A stretch of 64,000 nucleotides of DNA from positions 62,001-126,000 of the forward strand of contig JAIQCW010000047.1 in NCBI GenBank assembly GCA_020283715.1, read 5' to 3'. This DNA is from Cytauxzoon felis (Eukaryota > Apicomplexa > Aconoidasida > Piroplasmida > Theileriidae). Shown here piece after piece: positions 21,285 to 33,618 of the stretch. Numbering within the stretch: position 1 is the stretch's first letter; the number at the start of each line of letters is the position of its first letter. The position numbers and the translations under genes were made by a program. The notes beneath the pieces are model-generated. The model searched no databases, was not told where the DNA came from, and saw only the letters and a list, made by a program, of their open reading frames with translations.

Positions 21285-24200
21285 TTATATTGCGATTTTT
21301 TGCTTCTTTTTTGTGTTTACTTGAACGTTCATATCATTGTCATTGTAATTGTTTATATTGTCCTATGAATGGTATCGTATTCAAATTAATATAACAAACA
21401 TCTAAGAATCTAATAACGTTGTATAAACCCTGATTAAATTCTGACGAGTAGTCATTAAATGATTCATTTCCCTATGTAGATGATTATTATACGTTATTAA
21501 TATTTAAATTACCGATAGTTCATTTGCAATAGATTTTGTGGATACAATTTGATTATAAGAAATTGGCATATATTCTTCTAAATCTACGTTATCCAGATCC
21601 ATATTATCTAGTGTCCGAATAAGATAATCTACGGATTCGGATGTAACATAAAGACTTGATAACGACCCAGGTCCCTCCTTGCTAGATGGTAATATTCTTA
21701 AAAAGTCAAACAACGACTTAAACGGTGTACCTATACAATCTAATGTTCTAGATTTAGGTGGTAACAAAGGGCGTTTTGAACCGTGTAATTGTATTAATGA
21801 TTCTAATGAAGGTGTCATATTGGGTTCCACAGGTGATAATTTTGTTATATTCGGTCTATTGATCTTAATATTTAAATATTTTCTAGTATTGGTTGGCTTA
21901 TTTGATGGGATGTTATCATTATAATCAAGAATTACATCACTTGTTGCCTCTTGTGAAGAAATATTTTTAAAGTGGAAAATATTATCTAAATCATCGAAAT
22001 CAACACCTGCGCAAAAAAGCCTTCTTCTATCCTCAATAACGGAACTTAATAATGTAGCAGCTTCACGTTTAGATGAACTAGTTAGATTCTTTGAAAATAA
22101 ACTACCAATATCGGAAAATATTCTCATTATTGAAGACGATGATGAAACACGTGGTTTTTCAGTAAATGTGTTCAATGATACTTGAGATGATAATTCAGAT
22201 GCAATATACAATGATTTAATATTATCAAAATGTTCTTTGGTACCAAAATAATATTCCATGTGAATCCAAAAATTCCATAAGATTGCTTTATCAGTATCTG
22301 TACATTTTGATGCTATATCACCATCTTTGTTATCATCTATAATCAACTCGGATAAGAAAATCCTCACATCTAATAAATATCATTATTAAATTAAACAATA
22401 ACAAACCATTCATTCTGCCCATATTTAACATTGTATTTAAATATAATAATGTATATTTTAAATTAAATATCATCTTATTCTGCCCCTGTTTAAGAATAGC
22501 AATAGCACGATCGCAATCGTGAAAACATCTGAACTCAGTGTTAGCTGCATACCAATATAGTTCCCATGATTTTAATTCCGATCGATTCAATAATAATTGA
22601 ATATCACATCTCCATGAATTCATACCCTTTTGCCGACGTATAAAATTTAAATAATGAATTATACCATCTACTTGGATGAAGTCATCTCGTTTATTATCAT
22701 TACATTCTAAAAGATGGCGTAGCAAAAATTCTCTCTTTTCTTTCTCATCTGTATCCGATGTTTTCAATCCAGGTGATATCAAGCAACCAAATTCTTTAGA
22801 TGCTGATATTATATCACCCGAATCTTCTAAATATGCAGCCAATACAAACCTCAACTTATCTATTAAATTATAAATTAAATATAATAAACATGCCATCATC
22901 ATTCAAATATTTGTCTAATGACAAACGCAATTCGGATATAGCTATAATAATATATTCATAAATTACGATAATATACCTCTATCATTTTGTCCAATAAACA
23001 AAAGAAATTGGAAATAATTATACCACATCTTATTTGAAAAAACCAGTGGACATAATGCTCTTTCAAATGTAAACAAAACTCTCGCAATTACGACCTCCTT
23101 GTCAATTTCCATAGGATTACTTTCTTCGTATCTAATTATTTCAAGCCAAGATTCAATCGTCTCATCATAGTTAGATGTAGTCGAATCACTATTTTCAAGT
23201 GAAGCAGCTTTTATAGGATAAACTTTTGCATACATTTCACTTATTTTCTACAATAATATACTTAGTATTATGAACAATCGTACCTCATATGTTCTCATTG
23301 ATGCATTAATTACACCTTTTTGATCACCCAAAAGTTTGGTTGACAGTATATTGGATGTACTAACAGAATTTTCAAAGACAGAATATGCATCCCATAAAGC
23401 TCTCATGTTGTTGGTAGGCGTTTGTAGCCACTAAAATTTAATATAAAAACAAATATAATAGAATTTACCCTATGAAATATTTTCCTAAGATAATTCACCT
23501 CTCCATAAAGCTGGGTATATGTTTTCCCACTAGCATCAAGTGTATTTACACTTTTGTATACCATTTGTTCTGCTTCAGTTCCAACAATAGGAATGGTGGT
23601 TGTGGTAGTTAAGGTAACATCCTAAACATAAAATGACTGTAAATTAATTTAAACTAACAGTTGCGAACAAGTCAGGTAACAAACCAGTAGCAATACCCAT
23701 GGACATTAAATTACAGTTATAAATCTTCGACATTATGGTTACCAATTCTCTCCAGAGCGAATCGGACCTATAATCCATTCCAACCTAAAATAATTAGAAA
23801 TACAAAAAATATTAAAACCTTATCAACTGCTACAATTAAAGCAGATATGTATTCATGAATTGATGCGGTATGATAAAGAAATATTAAGTACTTAAGTTGT
23901 ACATCTAGATAGTATATATATGGACAGTACAATCACATACCATAATCGTTAATATTTGCTAAGGCTACATTGTAAATATCATATGCCATATGTGTATTTT
24001 TATTATGAATATAATATAAAGCATGTCTGTGATAGACTTTCCAATACTTTGGATACTTGATAGAAGCCTCCTCAAATATTTCAGGCGATTTAGACACCTG
24101 TAACAGTTAAATATGTAATTTTAATTAAATACCTTTATATATTTATACCATAGATTATCATCTTCCGGGTTAGCAAGAAGAAGGGAAGAAGCAGGCGTAT

Positions 24201-24318
24201 CACTAGAACTCGCAGATATCAATTTATCAGGAATCAATGTATTAGAATCTGGGAGTAAAGATACCATTAATTTACTAGTTATTATAACCTTTCCCTTGGA
24301 TTGACCCTTTTCAACCAT
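21285..24318 (-). CDS. RNA14: mRNA 3'-end processing factor CstF77/RNA14
   Basis: Many small exons encode a HAT-repeat protein. Near the N terminus is DNLWYKYIKVSKSPEIFEEA, followed by YPKYWKVYHRHALYY, typical HAT repeats of the CstF77/Rna14 SUF domain. Further repeats include LRKIFHRWLQTP, LWDAYSVFE, RVLFTFERALCPL and MWYNYFQFLLFIGQ. The C-terminal 300 residues are less ordered and end in a lysine-rich NTKKKQKIAI. CstF77 dimerises and bridges CstF64 and CPSF in pre-mRNA cleavage and polyadenylation in the nucleus. Alternative HAT proteins (CRNKL1, PRP6, UTP6) fit less well because of the N-terminal repeat pattern and the long C-terminal tail. Confidence 0.78.
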
Positions 24319-24880
24319 TTTGAACTAATATTATATGAAGCATTTATACTATATAGGTCAAATCCACACATGAATATCAAAAACATGATAGTGTAAACAG
24401 TAACTATAAAATATCAAATAATTAAAATTTACCATAATAACCGGTATTTATAATTGAACTGATTATGGTTCATATTATAAATGTTATTATTAACATAGCA
24501 AATTATTTAATTATTCAGAATATAAACAAAATAAATAAAACTCTTTATAATGATCCTTTTAATAACCTAATTATTCATTTCTCTTTTATTTATATCTTTA
24601 TATTTGTTTATACATATATATGGTGAATGTTTGTTTTATTAACTACTGGATCACGTAAATAGATCCGATGTTTTAATATATATTGTTGTTAGATATAACG
24701 CTCTATATGATGTCCAAAATTAATATGGATGGATTTGTTTTATACTTAAACCTTAATTGTATTTATAGATATATCGTTATCCACACATATTCACTATAGA
24801 CAAATAATATATGTATTTTTTTGAATTTATGTAGGATGTATTTTTATATTTAAAAATTTTTATATATGTACTACGAAAAT
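24319..24880. other. 562-bp divergent intergenic region
   Basis: This very AT-rich stretch lies between the starts of CstF77 (minus) and the PDI gene (plus). No coding frame, RNA gene or ordered repeat is visible. It must contain both promoters. Confidence 0.4.
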
Positions 24881-26758
24881 ATGTGTTCTATATCTTGTTT
24901 TAGTCATTGTATCATTTTAACAATTGCACTATTCAGTATCGTATATCCTTCTTCATGTTCTGACAAATTCGATTTTAAGGTACCTTTATTATCAACTCGT
25001 ATACATTTTATATAGCCAGAACAACTCATAACTGAAGATGAATATAGTGCTTTTATGTCGCGTAAAGACAAGAGAGCCATTGTTTTGCGATATCCATCGA
25101 TGTTGTTGTTTTCTACTTCTATCATCACAGATTATGCACGTATTGTTAATCTTTTAGGCAATAATGATAAGGTTTGTCATTATAAATATCACTATCTATC
25201 GGTTTCAGTGCGTATTTGGTGTTTATGAAACACAAATTGGTCTGTCTGGTGATGTATCTTCACTAGAGCCACATTTAGTATATTCTAAAGATGATAAAGA
25301 GGTTTTGTATGAAGGTATTTATCATTTATACCTCATTTTATGATGTAGGTTTGATAAATACCAGTTATATATTGAGTTGGATTACTCTAGAAGATTTATG
25401 TGATTTAAGGATTTCTGACAAGGACAGATTATTAATGTATCGTAGAACGCTTGTCCCCGGACATATGCAAATGTATGCATTATTTACTGAGGAAACATTT
25501 ACGGAAAAAAGATTTAATAATTTGTATGAGGTTCTTAGGGAGACAAATATACACGTTCCATGCTTTTATATTAAAGAAAAGAGTTTAACTGATTATATAC
25601 TTGATCGTACTGGATACGTATGTTATTTTATATTTTTTAAAATACATTGTAGGATCTTATCGTAACAAAATTTCCAACCATAATGATCATAAGAGATATA
25701 CCGCATATGAGGCAATATAGATTTTTCTACAAGAGTATGGATAAAAGAGAAGATCTTGAGGAATTTTATCGTAAAGATTTAGTACCAATTATACATGGTA
25801 CTAATTCTTATATGTTACCAGATATATTTAAAATGGATAAGATAATAATTTATATCTATACTAAAGGTGAAGAACTGAAGGTATATATTTTCATAATTCT
25901 TTATGAGATAATATATAGGATTATATACGTGAACGATGGATTACAGAGGAACCTGTTAAACATCACGATAAATTTATATTTTTACACTCCAAAGGATCAG
26001 AAATTGTCGAGAGTAAATTGAATACATTGTTATTTATTGATCAAGATTATGTCGATTGTGCCGTACGTGCATTTGAATTTCACATTGATAATCTTAAATT
26101 TAAAAAATACCGACCTAATTCAATAGATGATGGTGAAATAACTATTGATGTATGTTTGTACAATTTCAATATAACATTATTAGGGTATGAACCAATTCAT
26201 AAGCGATTTACGCGAAGGGAAATTACGTCATTATATTAAGAGTGAACTTGCGATACCAGAAAACATAGATACTGGTGCAGTAAAGACATTAGTTGGTGAA
26301 GATTTTCATAGACGTGTAATAGAATCGGATAATGACTGGTTGATTGTATTTTATTCACCATGGTAATATATAATACTATGAAATATATTTTTCAAAAATT
26401 TAGGTGTGGCCATTGTCATATATCTAAGCGTGTGTTTAGAGATATTGGTAGACGTTTAAAAGGCTTTGATGCGTTATCTGTAGCAACATTTGACGCTTAT
26501 AATAATGAAGTAGAAGACATTGAAATAAGTAAGTTTATTAATATATTTTTTTAAAGAAATATAGCTGCATATCCAACAATTGCAATGTTTCCATCTGGTG
26601 CTAAAAATGAACCGGTTTATTTTAATAAGGAGATTAATTTGCAAAATATTGCACAATTTATCGAAGAAGAAGCACGTAAGGAGCATATAAGCGCAAGTGC
26701 GATATTAAACCGTAATATTGAACATGAGCCGATATTTGAATTACATACAGAGCTTTAA
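24881..26758 (+). CDS. Protein disulfide isomerase-like ER protein with one CGHC site
   Basis: About nine exons are joined by 34-41-nt introns. The N terminus has a signal peptide (IILTIALFSIVYPSSC). Long thioredoxin-fold-like but non-catalytic segments follow. The C-terminal thioredoxin domain has WLIVFYSPWCGHCHISKRVF, with an intron inside the tryptophan codon just before CGHC, then AAYPTIAMFPSGAKNEP with the conserved cis-proline. The last residues are HTEL, an ER-retention signal of KDEL type. PDI enzymes form and shuffle disulfides in the ER lumen. A canonical PDI has two CxxC sites; only the C-terminal one is visible here, so the N-terminal domain may be degenerate. It converges with ADA2 with 3 bp between stops. 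Confidence 0.85.
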
Positions 26759-26761
26759 CAG

Positions 26762-28715
26762 TTACACACGCTTTCTACGTTTACTAATTTTATGAGTTTT
26801 ATTCAGTTCATTATTGAATTTAGTAGCATATAAATGTGTATCACGATTACTAATTACATTAGATTGTTCTAGTCCTATTGATTTAGTATCCTTATCAAAT
26901 CGTAAATTTGATAGATTAATTCCTTTAAGATTATATTCGTTATTTACAGTATCAAGTATAATACGAAGTTCACAATCATCATCTAAATAATCTAATGATG
27001 GCATATTTCTAATATTCGATATGTTACTTTTATTTAGATATATATTGTTATCATTTAAACATATATCCCATAATGGTAATATGCAACTTTTATTAATTTC
27101 AATAGGACCGTTATTTTTAATACCTTTTTTAATAATTTTATTAAATATATCATCTAATTGTGATTGATTTATATTAAAATCATTACAGAAACGAGTATTA
27201 ATATCTTCAACATGCGATAAAATATGATCATTATCTAAATTATCACCATTAATTATTTTTTTTGTATTTTCACTTAATTTATTAATAATCACCTTGTTTT
27301 TAGGTACATTTTGTTTAATGTTTAACCTACTAAAATCAAATTTTATTATATCATCAACTGTCTTTAGACCTAATGATTTCCATTGTTGTACTACATCCAT
27401 TCTACGCTGCAATTCACATTTTGCAACTAATAATTGTGTAAGTCTTATATGTTCATCTTCTGATTGAAATCTAATTAGTGGTGCCAATCTCCAATATACA
27501 AGCTTTTCAGTATCTGTTAAATGTTGCAATTCTTTCTCACGTACTTGGAAATCATTCCAAAATCTATGTATTAATATACGCTTACGATATATACGCTCAT
27601 CCAAAAATGAATTATATAATTCAATCAATTGTACTTTAAAATTAATTTCACTAGGAGAATCATAATTATTAAATTCAACATCCTTTAATATGAATTCTGC
27701 ATCATTATAATATTCATTGTCCAATTCATCCCTATACATATTATATCCCGTAAAATTTTGAAATAATTTTAGCTTGCTTGGATTCGATTTTAATATATTT
27801 ACTGGTGGTGGTATGTGTGATGAATGGCAACCTAATTGTTCGGATGAAATTATTACATCATCAGCATTGGTAATTTCGGTATCATTACTTGTTTCTAATA
27901 TATTATCAAAGAATTTCTTTAATTCAGTTTTTGATTCTTCATCCTTCTAACATATTAATTATAACAAAATTCATTAAACATACTAATGGTGTACGTATTG
28001 TGTTAATATCTGGATATGGGCACGTATATGATGATATATATACTTCATTATAATGGTTTTCACATTCTATTGAAGATTTTGGTTTCAATGACACTCTATT
28101 AACCATTTCAGATACTTGCTAATATAAATTATATAATAGACTATAAGGTAAACTAACTTTCCAATTGCCAAATCCATACTTACTTATACCCTCCAACAAT
28201 AAAATTTCTTCATCAGCTGACCACCCTGTTAAAATACTACATCAAACAAATGTTTAATATACCTTCCGAAAACAATTCGAACGTATTTGAACAAATGGGT
28301 ATGTATCTATGAGATAATTCATGAGGCTCAACGACATTTAGAGTACAGGCACAAGGTAAACACATATCATAATCTTCACAGTCGGCACATCGTATGCGAC
28401 TTGTACCAATAGGCAAAGATTGATTACAAAGGTTACAATATGAATCAATCACAAAAGGTCCTGTATCAAAATTATATTCATTCTTTTCTTGATTGATGGG
28501 CCTACATAAATATAACATTCGCATTAAACAACGAACCATGGTATAATTTTGGAGGCATAGTCAACGAAAGATGGAATGGGTGAAAGTTGTTTTTTAAAAC
28601 TTGAACCATTATCCGTTGACTTTATTAAATTATAAGAACTAAAATTGTCAGAGTTATCTTCTGATTCGGAAATTAGAATGTCAATATCTTGTGAGGAAAA
28701 ACTTTTAGAAGCCAT
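26762..28715 (-). CDS. ADA2: Transcriptional adaptor ADA2 (SAGA/GCN5 complex)
   Basis: The order of domains is that of ADA2. A ZZ zinc finger reads YCNLCNQSLPIGTSRIRCAD and continues to CEDYDMCLPCAC. A SANT/Myb segment follows: GWSADEEILLLEGISKYGFG then NWKQVSEMV. Next comes the ADA2 hallmark YRDELDNEYYNDAEFILKDV. The C-terminal helices include IYRKRILIHRFWNDF and LAPLIRFQSEDEH. ADA2 stimulates GCN5 histone acetyltransferase in the nucleus. An intron lies within the tryptophan codon of KIIPW. The C terminus is basic (KISKRRKRV), possibly a nuclear localisation signal. The usual C-terminal SWIRM domain is not evident, as the protein ends in low-complexity sequence. Confidence 0.88.
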
Positions 28716-29294
28716 AACTAGATCCTAGACATATTACGAAAAAGCTGATTAATACATAACTACATGTTTATATTTCATGGGATATAATATACAATTCAAA
28801 GAATTATGAACTATAAAATATTAATACAAATAAACAATGAATATTGTTGTAAAAACAAAAAATAATTTTAGAATATTCATGTTATAAGATACATACAAAA
28901 TTATAATCAGTAATATTAGTTTTATTGGATGACGCCTTTAGTTAATTTGAAAATTATCACCATACAACGTATAGCAACTTTAAATAGTACACAACATTAT
29001 TACACATATTAATTATATTTTGGGTTAAGACTCCTTAATATCTAAATTGGTCTATTTTTCATGTATGTGCAGAATTTTATGATGTCTATCAATATATACA
29101 CATATATTCTCTTAATAAATCTACATCAATCTATATATTTCACTGGAATTTATGAATTATAAGAATTTTTGGTACATAATCCCTTTATTTTATTTTATTT
29201 AATTTATCATTTCCCCCCGTCTATTTTATTAGCTATGTAACTTATTATTATTTATCTTATAGATTTCGCTCTATATAAATATCCACTATTTAAT
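28716..29294. other. 579-bp divergent intergenic region
   Basis: This AT-rich region lies between the starts of ADA2 and UBA2. A short pyrimidine-rich patch (ATTTCCCCCCGTCTATTTTA at about 29209-29228) stands out but has no recognised function. No coding frame or RNA gene was seen. Both promoters should lie here. Confidence 0.4.
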
Positions 29295-31163
29295 ATGGAT
29301 TATTCAAGGTATTTTCGTCTTTGCATTAATTTTTACCGTTTAGGGATTCAGGTGCCTATTACTTAAGTGATCTTAAAAATGCATCCATATTAATAGTTGG
29401 CGCAGGTGGTATTGGATGTGAAATTCTTAAGAATCTTATATTATGCGGTGCTAAGAATATTACTATAGTTGATATGGATACAATTGATATTTCTAATTTA
29501 AATCGCCAGTTCCTTTATCGCCGTGAACATATTAATCAATACAAATCAGTCATTGCGGGTCACAAAGCTCGTCAAGTAAACCCTGAAAGTAACATTACAA
29601 CTTTAGTTTGTAATGTTACTGAATGGAACCCAAACGATTTATCGGCTTATGATGTTGTATTGAATGCATTAGATAATACAAAGGCTAGAATACATGTTAA
29701 TTATTGTTGTATTCAAGCAGGTATATTGTTTGTACATGATCTAGTATTTTTATCATAGGTGTTCCACTGATTGAATCTGGTAGCACTGGTTATAATGGCC
29801 AAGTATTTCCTATAATTAAAGGTGTTACTAAGTGTTACGAATGTGAGCCATTACCTAAGACATCGTCAATTCCAGTTTGTTCGATAAGACAGATTCCGGA
29901 AAAACCTATACATTGCATTGCTTGGGCACGCACTTTATATGAATTGCTTTTTGGTGCTCCAAGTAAAAGCAACATATTATGTGATTTAAATGTTCCAAAA
30001 ATACCAAATACACTTGATTTAAACCCATTGGTCATTGATAACTATATAGAAGATATATTCACATTCCTTTTTTATGATGAAATAGTATCACTAAAATCAT
30101 TTGCTGGTAATGAATTGATACATCAAGATTCATTTAGACCTGTTCAATATCAGATTACATCCAAAGATTCTAGTTTCAATAGAAAGAGGAAAATAAATTT
30201 TGATGAATCCGAAAAAAACAAGAAAATTATTAAAATAGACGTTAGTCACGAACCTTTGTCAAATGGTTTTAATGAATCATATTCACGTATTAATCATGTG
30301 CACGAAGATAACGCATGCAATTCATCTATTAAAGATAAATTGAAAATAAGTACTATTGAGGAACTTATTCAACAATTTAGCAACAGTGTTAGAACAATAC
30401 TATTGGATACACCTGATATAATCGGATGTGCAGTATTTTCTAAAGATGATCCAACTTGTATACAATTTGTTGCCGCATCTGCAAATCTTAGAATGATTAA
30501 TTTTAGTATACAACATATAAGTACATGGGAAGTTCAATCTATCGCAGGCTCAATCATTCCGGCCATTGCTGCTACGAACTCCATTGTAGCTGCATCGCAA
30601 ATAATTCAACTTATACATTTATTGAAGATGCTTCGTTCATGCAATAAGAACATCACAAGAGAAGTTGTCGAAAAAAGCAACTGTAGACATGTAAGAATAT
30701 TTTTATATTATATTAAATGGTATTATAGGTATGGATTAAATCAAATGTTCTAGGTTCAACACCTTTATTAAAAGGACATTTGACACAATCAGAACCATTA
30801 GAACAACCAAATCCCATATGTACTACATGTCAACAGAAATCAATCAAATTACGAATCAAATCGCTAGATGATTGGCCAATATCCAAATTTGTAAAAAAGG
30901 TGTTTATCGATAAATTAGGTTTAAATATGGTAAATATAGATTTTAATTTGCGCAACATTTATGATTCTGAAGAATACGCAGATAACGAATATTATGCAAC
31001 TCAATTAGACAATAACACAATCAGTTTTTATGGTATTGAGGATAAATCTATACTTACAGTAACTGATATCAATGAAATATTGGTTCAATTTGAAATTGTA
31101 ATAGAATATGATCCAGATTTGGATGATCCAAACGGATTTTGTATTATCGGAAATTATAAATAA
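29295..31163 (+). CDS. UBA2: SUMO-activating enzyme subunit UBA2/SAE2
   Basis: Four exons (29295-29308, 29344-29720, 29759-30690, 30729-31163) encode 585 residues; the first exon is only 14 nt. The adenylation domain shows ILIVGAGGIGCEILKNL, then VDMDTIDISNLNRQFLYR, and ALDNTKARIHVN. The zinc-binding CYEC pairs with a later CTTC. The catalytic cysteine lies in PVCSIRQIPEKPIHCIAWAR, the sequence context typical of UBA2. The C-terminal ubiquitin-like domain ends in IGNYK. With its partner AOS1, not seen here, it would activate SUMO and pass it to UBC9. A basic insert (RKRKINFDESEKNKK) may be a nuclear localisation signal. Confidence 0.93.
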
Positions 31164-31181
31164 ATTATTAAAATTAATATA

Positions 31182-33535
31182 TTATTTTTTTAATTGGTTA
31201 TTTATATAATTTTTGATAATTTCCGCAATTTCCATAGTCATATTTGGAAAGTGAGACAACTCTTCGATAGATTTGTTCATTATATCTGACATTCTATTAA
31301 TACCGCACTGTTGATTTATTAGTATTAATTTAGTGATAATTTTAACATACCATAGTAAGTGTATCGATAATTTCTTTATCTACCGGTAATTCATTTATGT
31401 CCTTATTTTCGAACGTATCTTCTAATGGTTTATCTATAAATTTCTCAAAATTTAATGCGTTAATATGGGATTTATCATGATATTCTTCGTTTTGTAGTTC
31501 TCTTGCTAGCCAATCTAATGTATCTTGTGATGGTCTCTATAAAATAACAATTTATTAACACAATAATCCATACTTCAGGTGGAAAATTTGGTAGTGAAAA
31601 TGATGATTGAGGTGTTGTAGATTCGTCACCAGGTTGTATATAATTACAGTCAGATTCTTTAAGACCTGGAAACAAATTAGTTTTATGTAATGGTACAACA
31701 GGTGCTCCACCCATTAGCTTTTGTCTATATTTAAGTGCATCATATTTATCAATTTTTTCCCATGTATCTATATGTTATTATAAATTTAATCAATATATAC
31801 CTTTTAATTGTTCATCTTCATTAGCAAAATCTGTATCTTGTGTTATTTGTCTTTTTAACTCTTTTATCCATGCTATAACTTCAGATAAACCAAATTGTAA
31901 TACATCTTTAGGTGTTGTGGATGCATCAGTCCATATTTCAACAACCAATTGATCCATAGGGTCAGGGCATGTATAACTTCTGAATGAAATGTAGATATAA
32001 TATTTGTTAAACTAACTCTAGACACCATCTCTGCCCCATTAATTTATGAACTGCTAATCTAACCATCCTACAACCACCAAACACAGCACTAGTAGGATAA
32101 AAATCTTCTTCATCAACTTCTTTAATATTTCTTCTTTTTAAGCATATAGAATCAGCGCCCTCCTCCATTCTGTGCAATCCTATGATCTAATATCTTCAGA
32201 ATTATAATAATGATTACCTTCCAAATCAGCCAACCAGAAACCTCTTCCCCATTCAATTTTTAGTTCTATATCTAATTCAGCTCCTTCTTCTAACTTGGTG
32301 ATGAATGCTTCGGGAGTGGCAAGCCTAACGAATGATGGCCATTCTAGAGCACCAGCACATAGTATTGATGGACCTTTTATTAATGTACGAACCCTGGCAC
32401 TCTTTCCAGGTTCTAATGTTTCTAATGCTACCTGAATATATATATTTATACGTATAAAAATATTATTTTCATACCGATTTCAAATTCAATGCTATATTCA
32501 ATAAATCATCAGATACCCCAAAAGTTCTAGTGTCTTTGTTCATGTTATGAATTTTGATTGCTACAATAGCATAGCCTGGACATCTAGATTGTGTAACAAC
32601 TTTCAATAAGGATCCTATTGTCCATCCCATAGTAGCAGGATATGGGCCTAGATAAAATTTCTGATATCTTCTACCTAAAAATAAATTAAATGATAAAAAA
32701 TTCTACCTGTATCTGGTATTTGTATAATATCACATGCCGCCTTAACTCTGGTGGGCGTTTTTGTATCCAATCCAACCCATCCCTCAAAAAACCTTACATC
32801 ATCGTAATCAAAACCAAACCTATCAGGTTTCATTATCCAGGTAGGCTTAAATAATGCGGGAGAATAATACGGATTTCCCCCTCCTTCAACAGGTGATATG
32901 CTTTCGGAAGCAGTATCATTATAAAATTCCCAAAATACAGGATATGATGTAATATTGGAATCCTAATACAATATGAGTAAAACATATTGAAACATACAAC
33001 ACCTCTCAAGAATCCCCAATACTTTAATGGTCTTCTTAATGCGTAAGGTTCCGTAATATGTAATGGACCCTTAGTTTTAGGGAGCACTTTATATCCTATA
33101 TCCTCCCATTTACCTAAATATATAAATATACATATATACATATATATAATAAATACCCTGAGACATAACATGCCAATTTCTCCATGTATCACTATCTCCT
33201 TCAATTATTCCCTTGGCTCTAAGCTCATTCTCTCTTTGTTCGGTTATTTGTCTTTCTATGTTTCCTAGAGCATCAGGGTGTATTTCAACTTTCTCTTCAT
33301 TTAAAGCATTCAATGTGTTATTATGATATCGTCTATTGATTATATCAATTCTGTGGTAATTTTTAGAGCATTTTACCCTTACAATATTATGATTATTGAT
33401 GAAATTACTATGTGTCGTTTTAACATCAGCATTAATGTTGGTATTATATTTATTATTGCGATAAATTGATGCAGATTCTGAACATCTAATAATAAAAAAA
33501 ATATAAATTGTTATACTATATACATTTTTCATCAA
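31182..33535 (-). CDS. rpoA: Apicoplast RNA polymerase alpha subunit (nuclear-encoded RpoA)
   Basis: A multi-exon gene. A hydrophobic leader (NVYSITIYIFFIIRCSES) and an Asn/Lys/Arg-rich stretch form a likely apicoplast leader. The bacterial alpha N-terminal domain follows: YLGPYPATMGWTIGSLLKVV, then SRCPGYAIVAIKI, then DDLLNIALNLKS, IKGPSILCAGAL and AELDIELKIEWGRGFWL, the last matching the VERGRGY strand of bacterial RpoA. The C-terminal helix-hairpin-helix domain contains GINRMSDIMNKSIEELSHFP. Alpha dimerises and nucleates the plastid-encoded polymerase whose beta subunits are encoded on the apicoplast genome. Its presence shows active apicoplast transcription. The central acidic linker is longer than in bacteria. 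Confidence 0.88.
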
Positions 33536-33618
33536 TTGTTAATTAATGTGTATATAAAATCAAAAAGGTGTGGAATATATTGGATTCCAATGACACTATG
33601 AATCATTAATAATATAAA

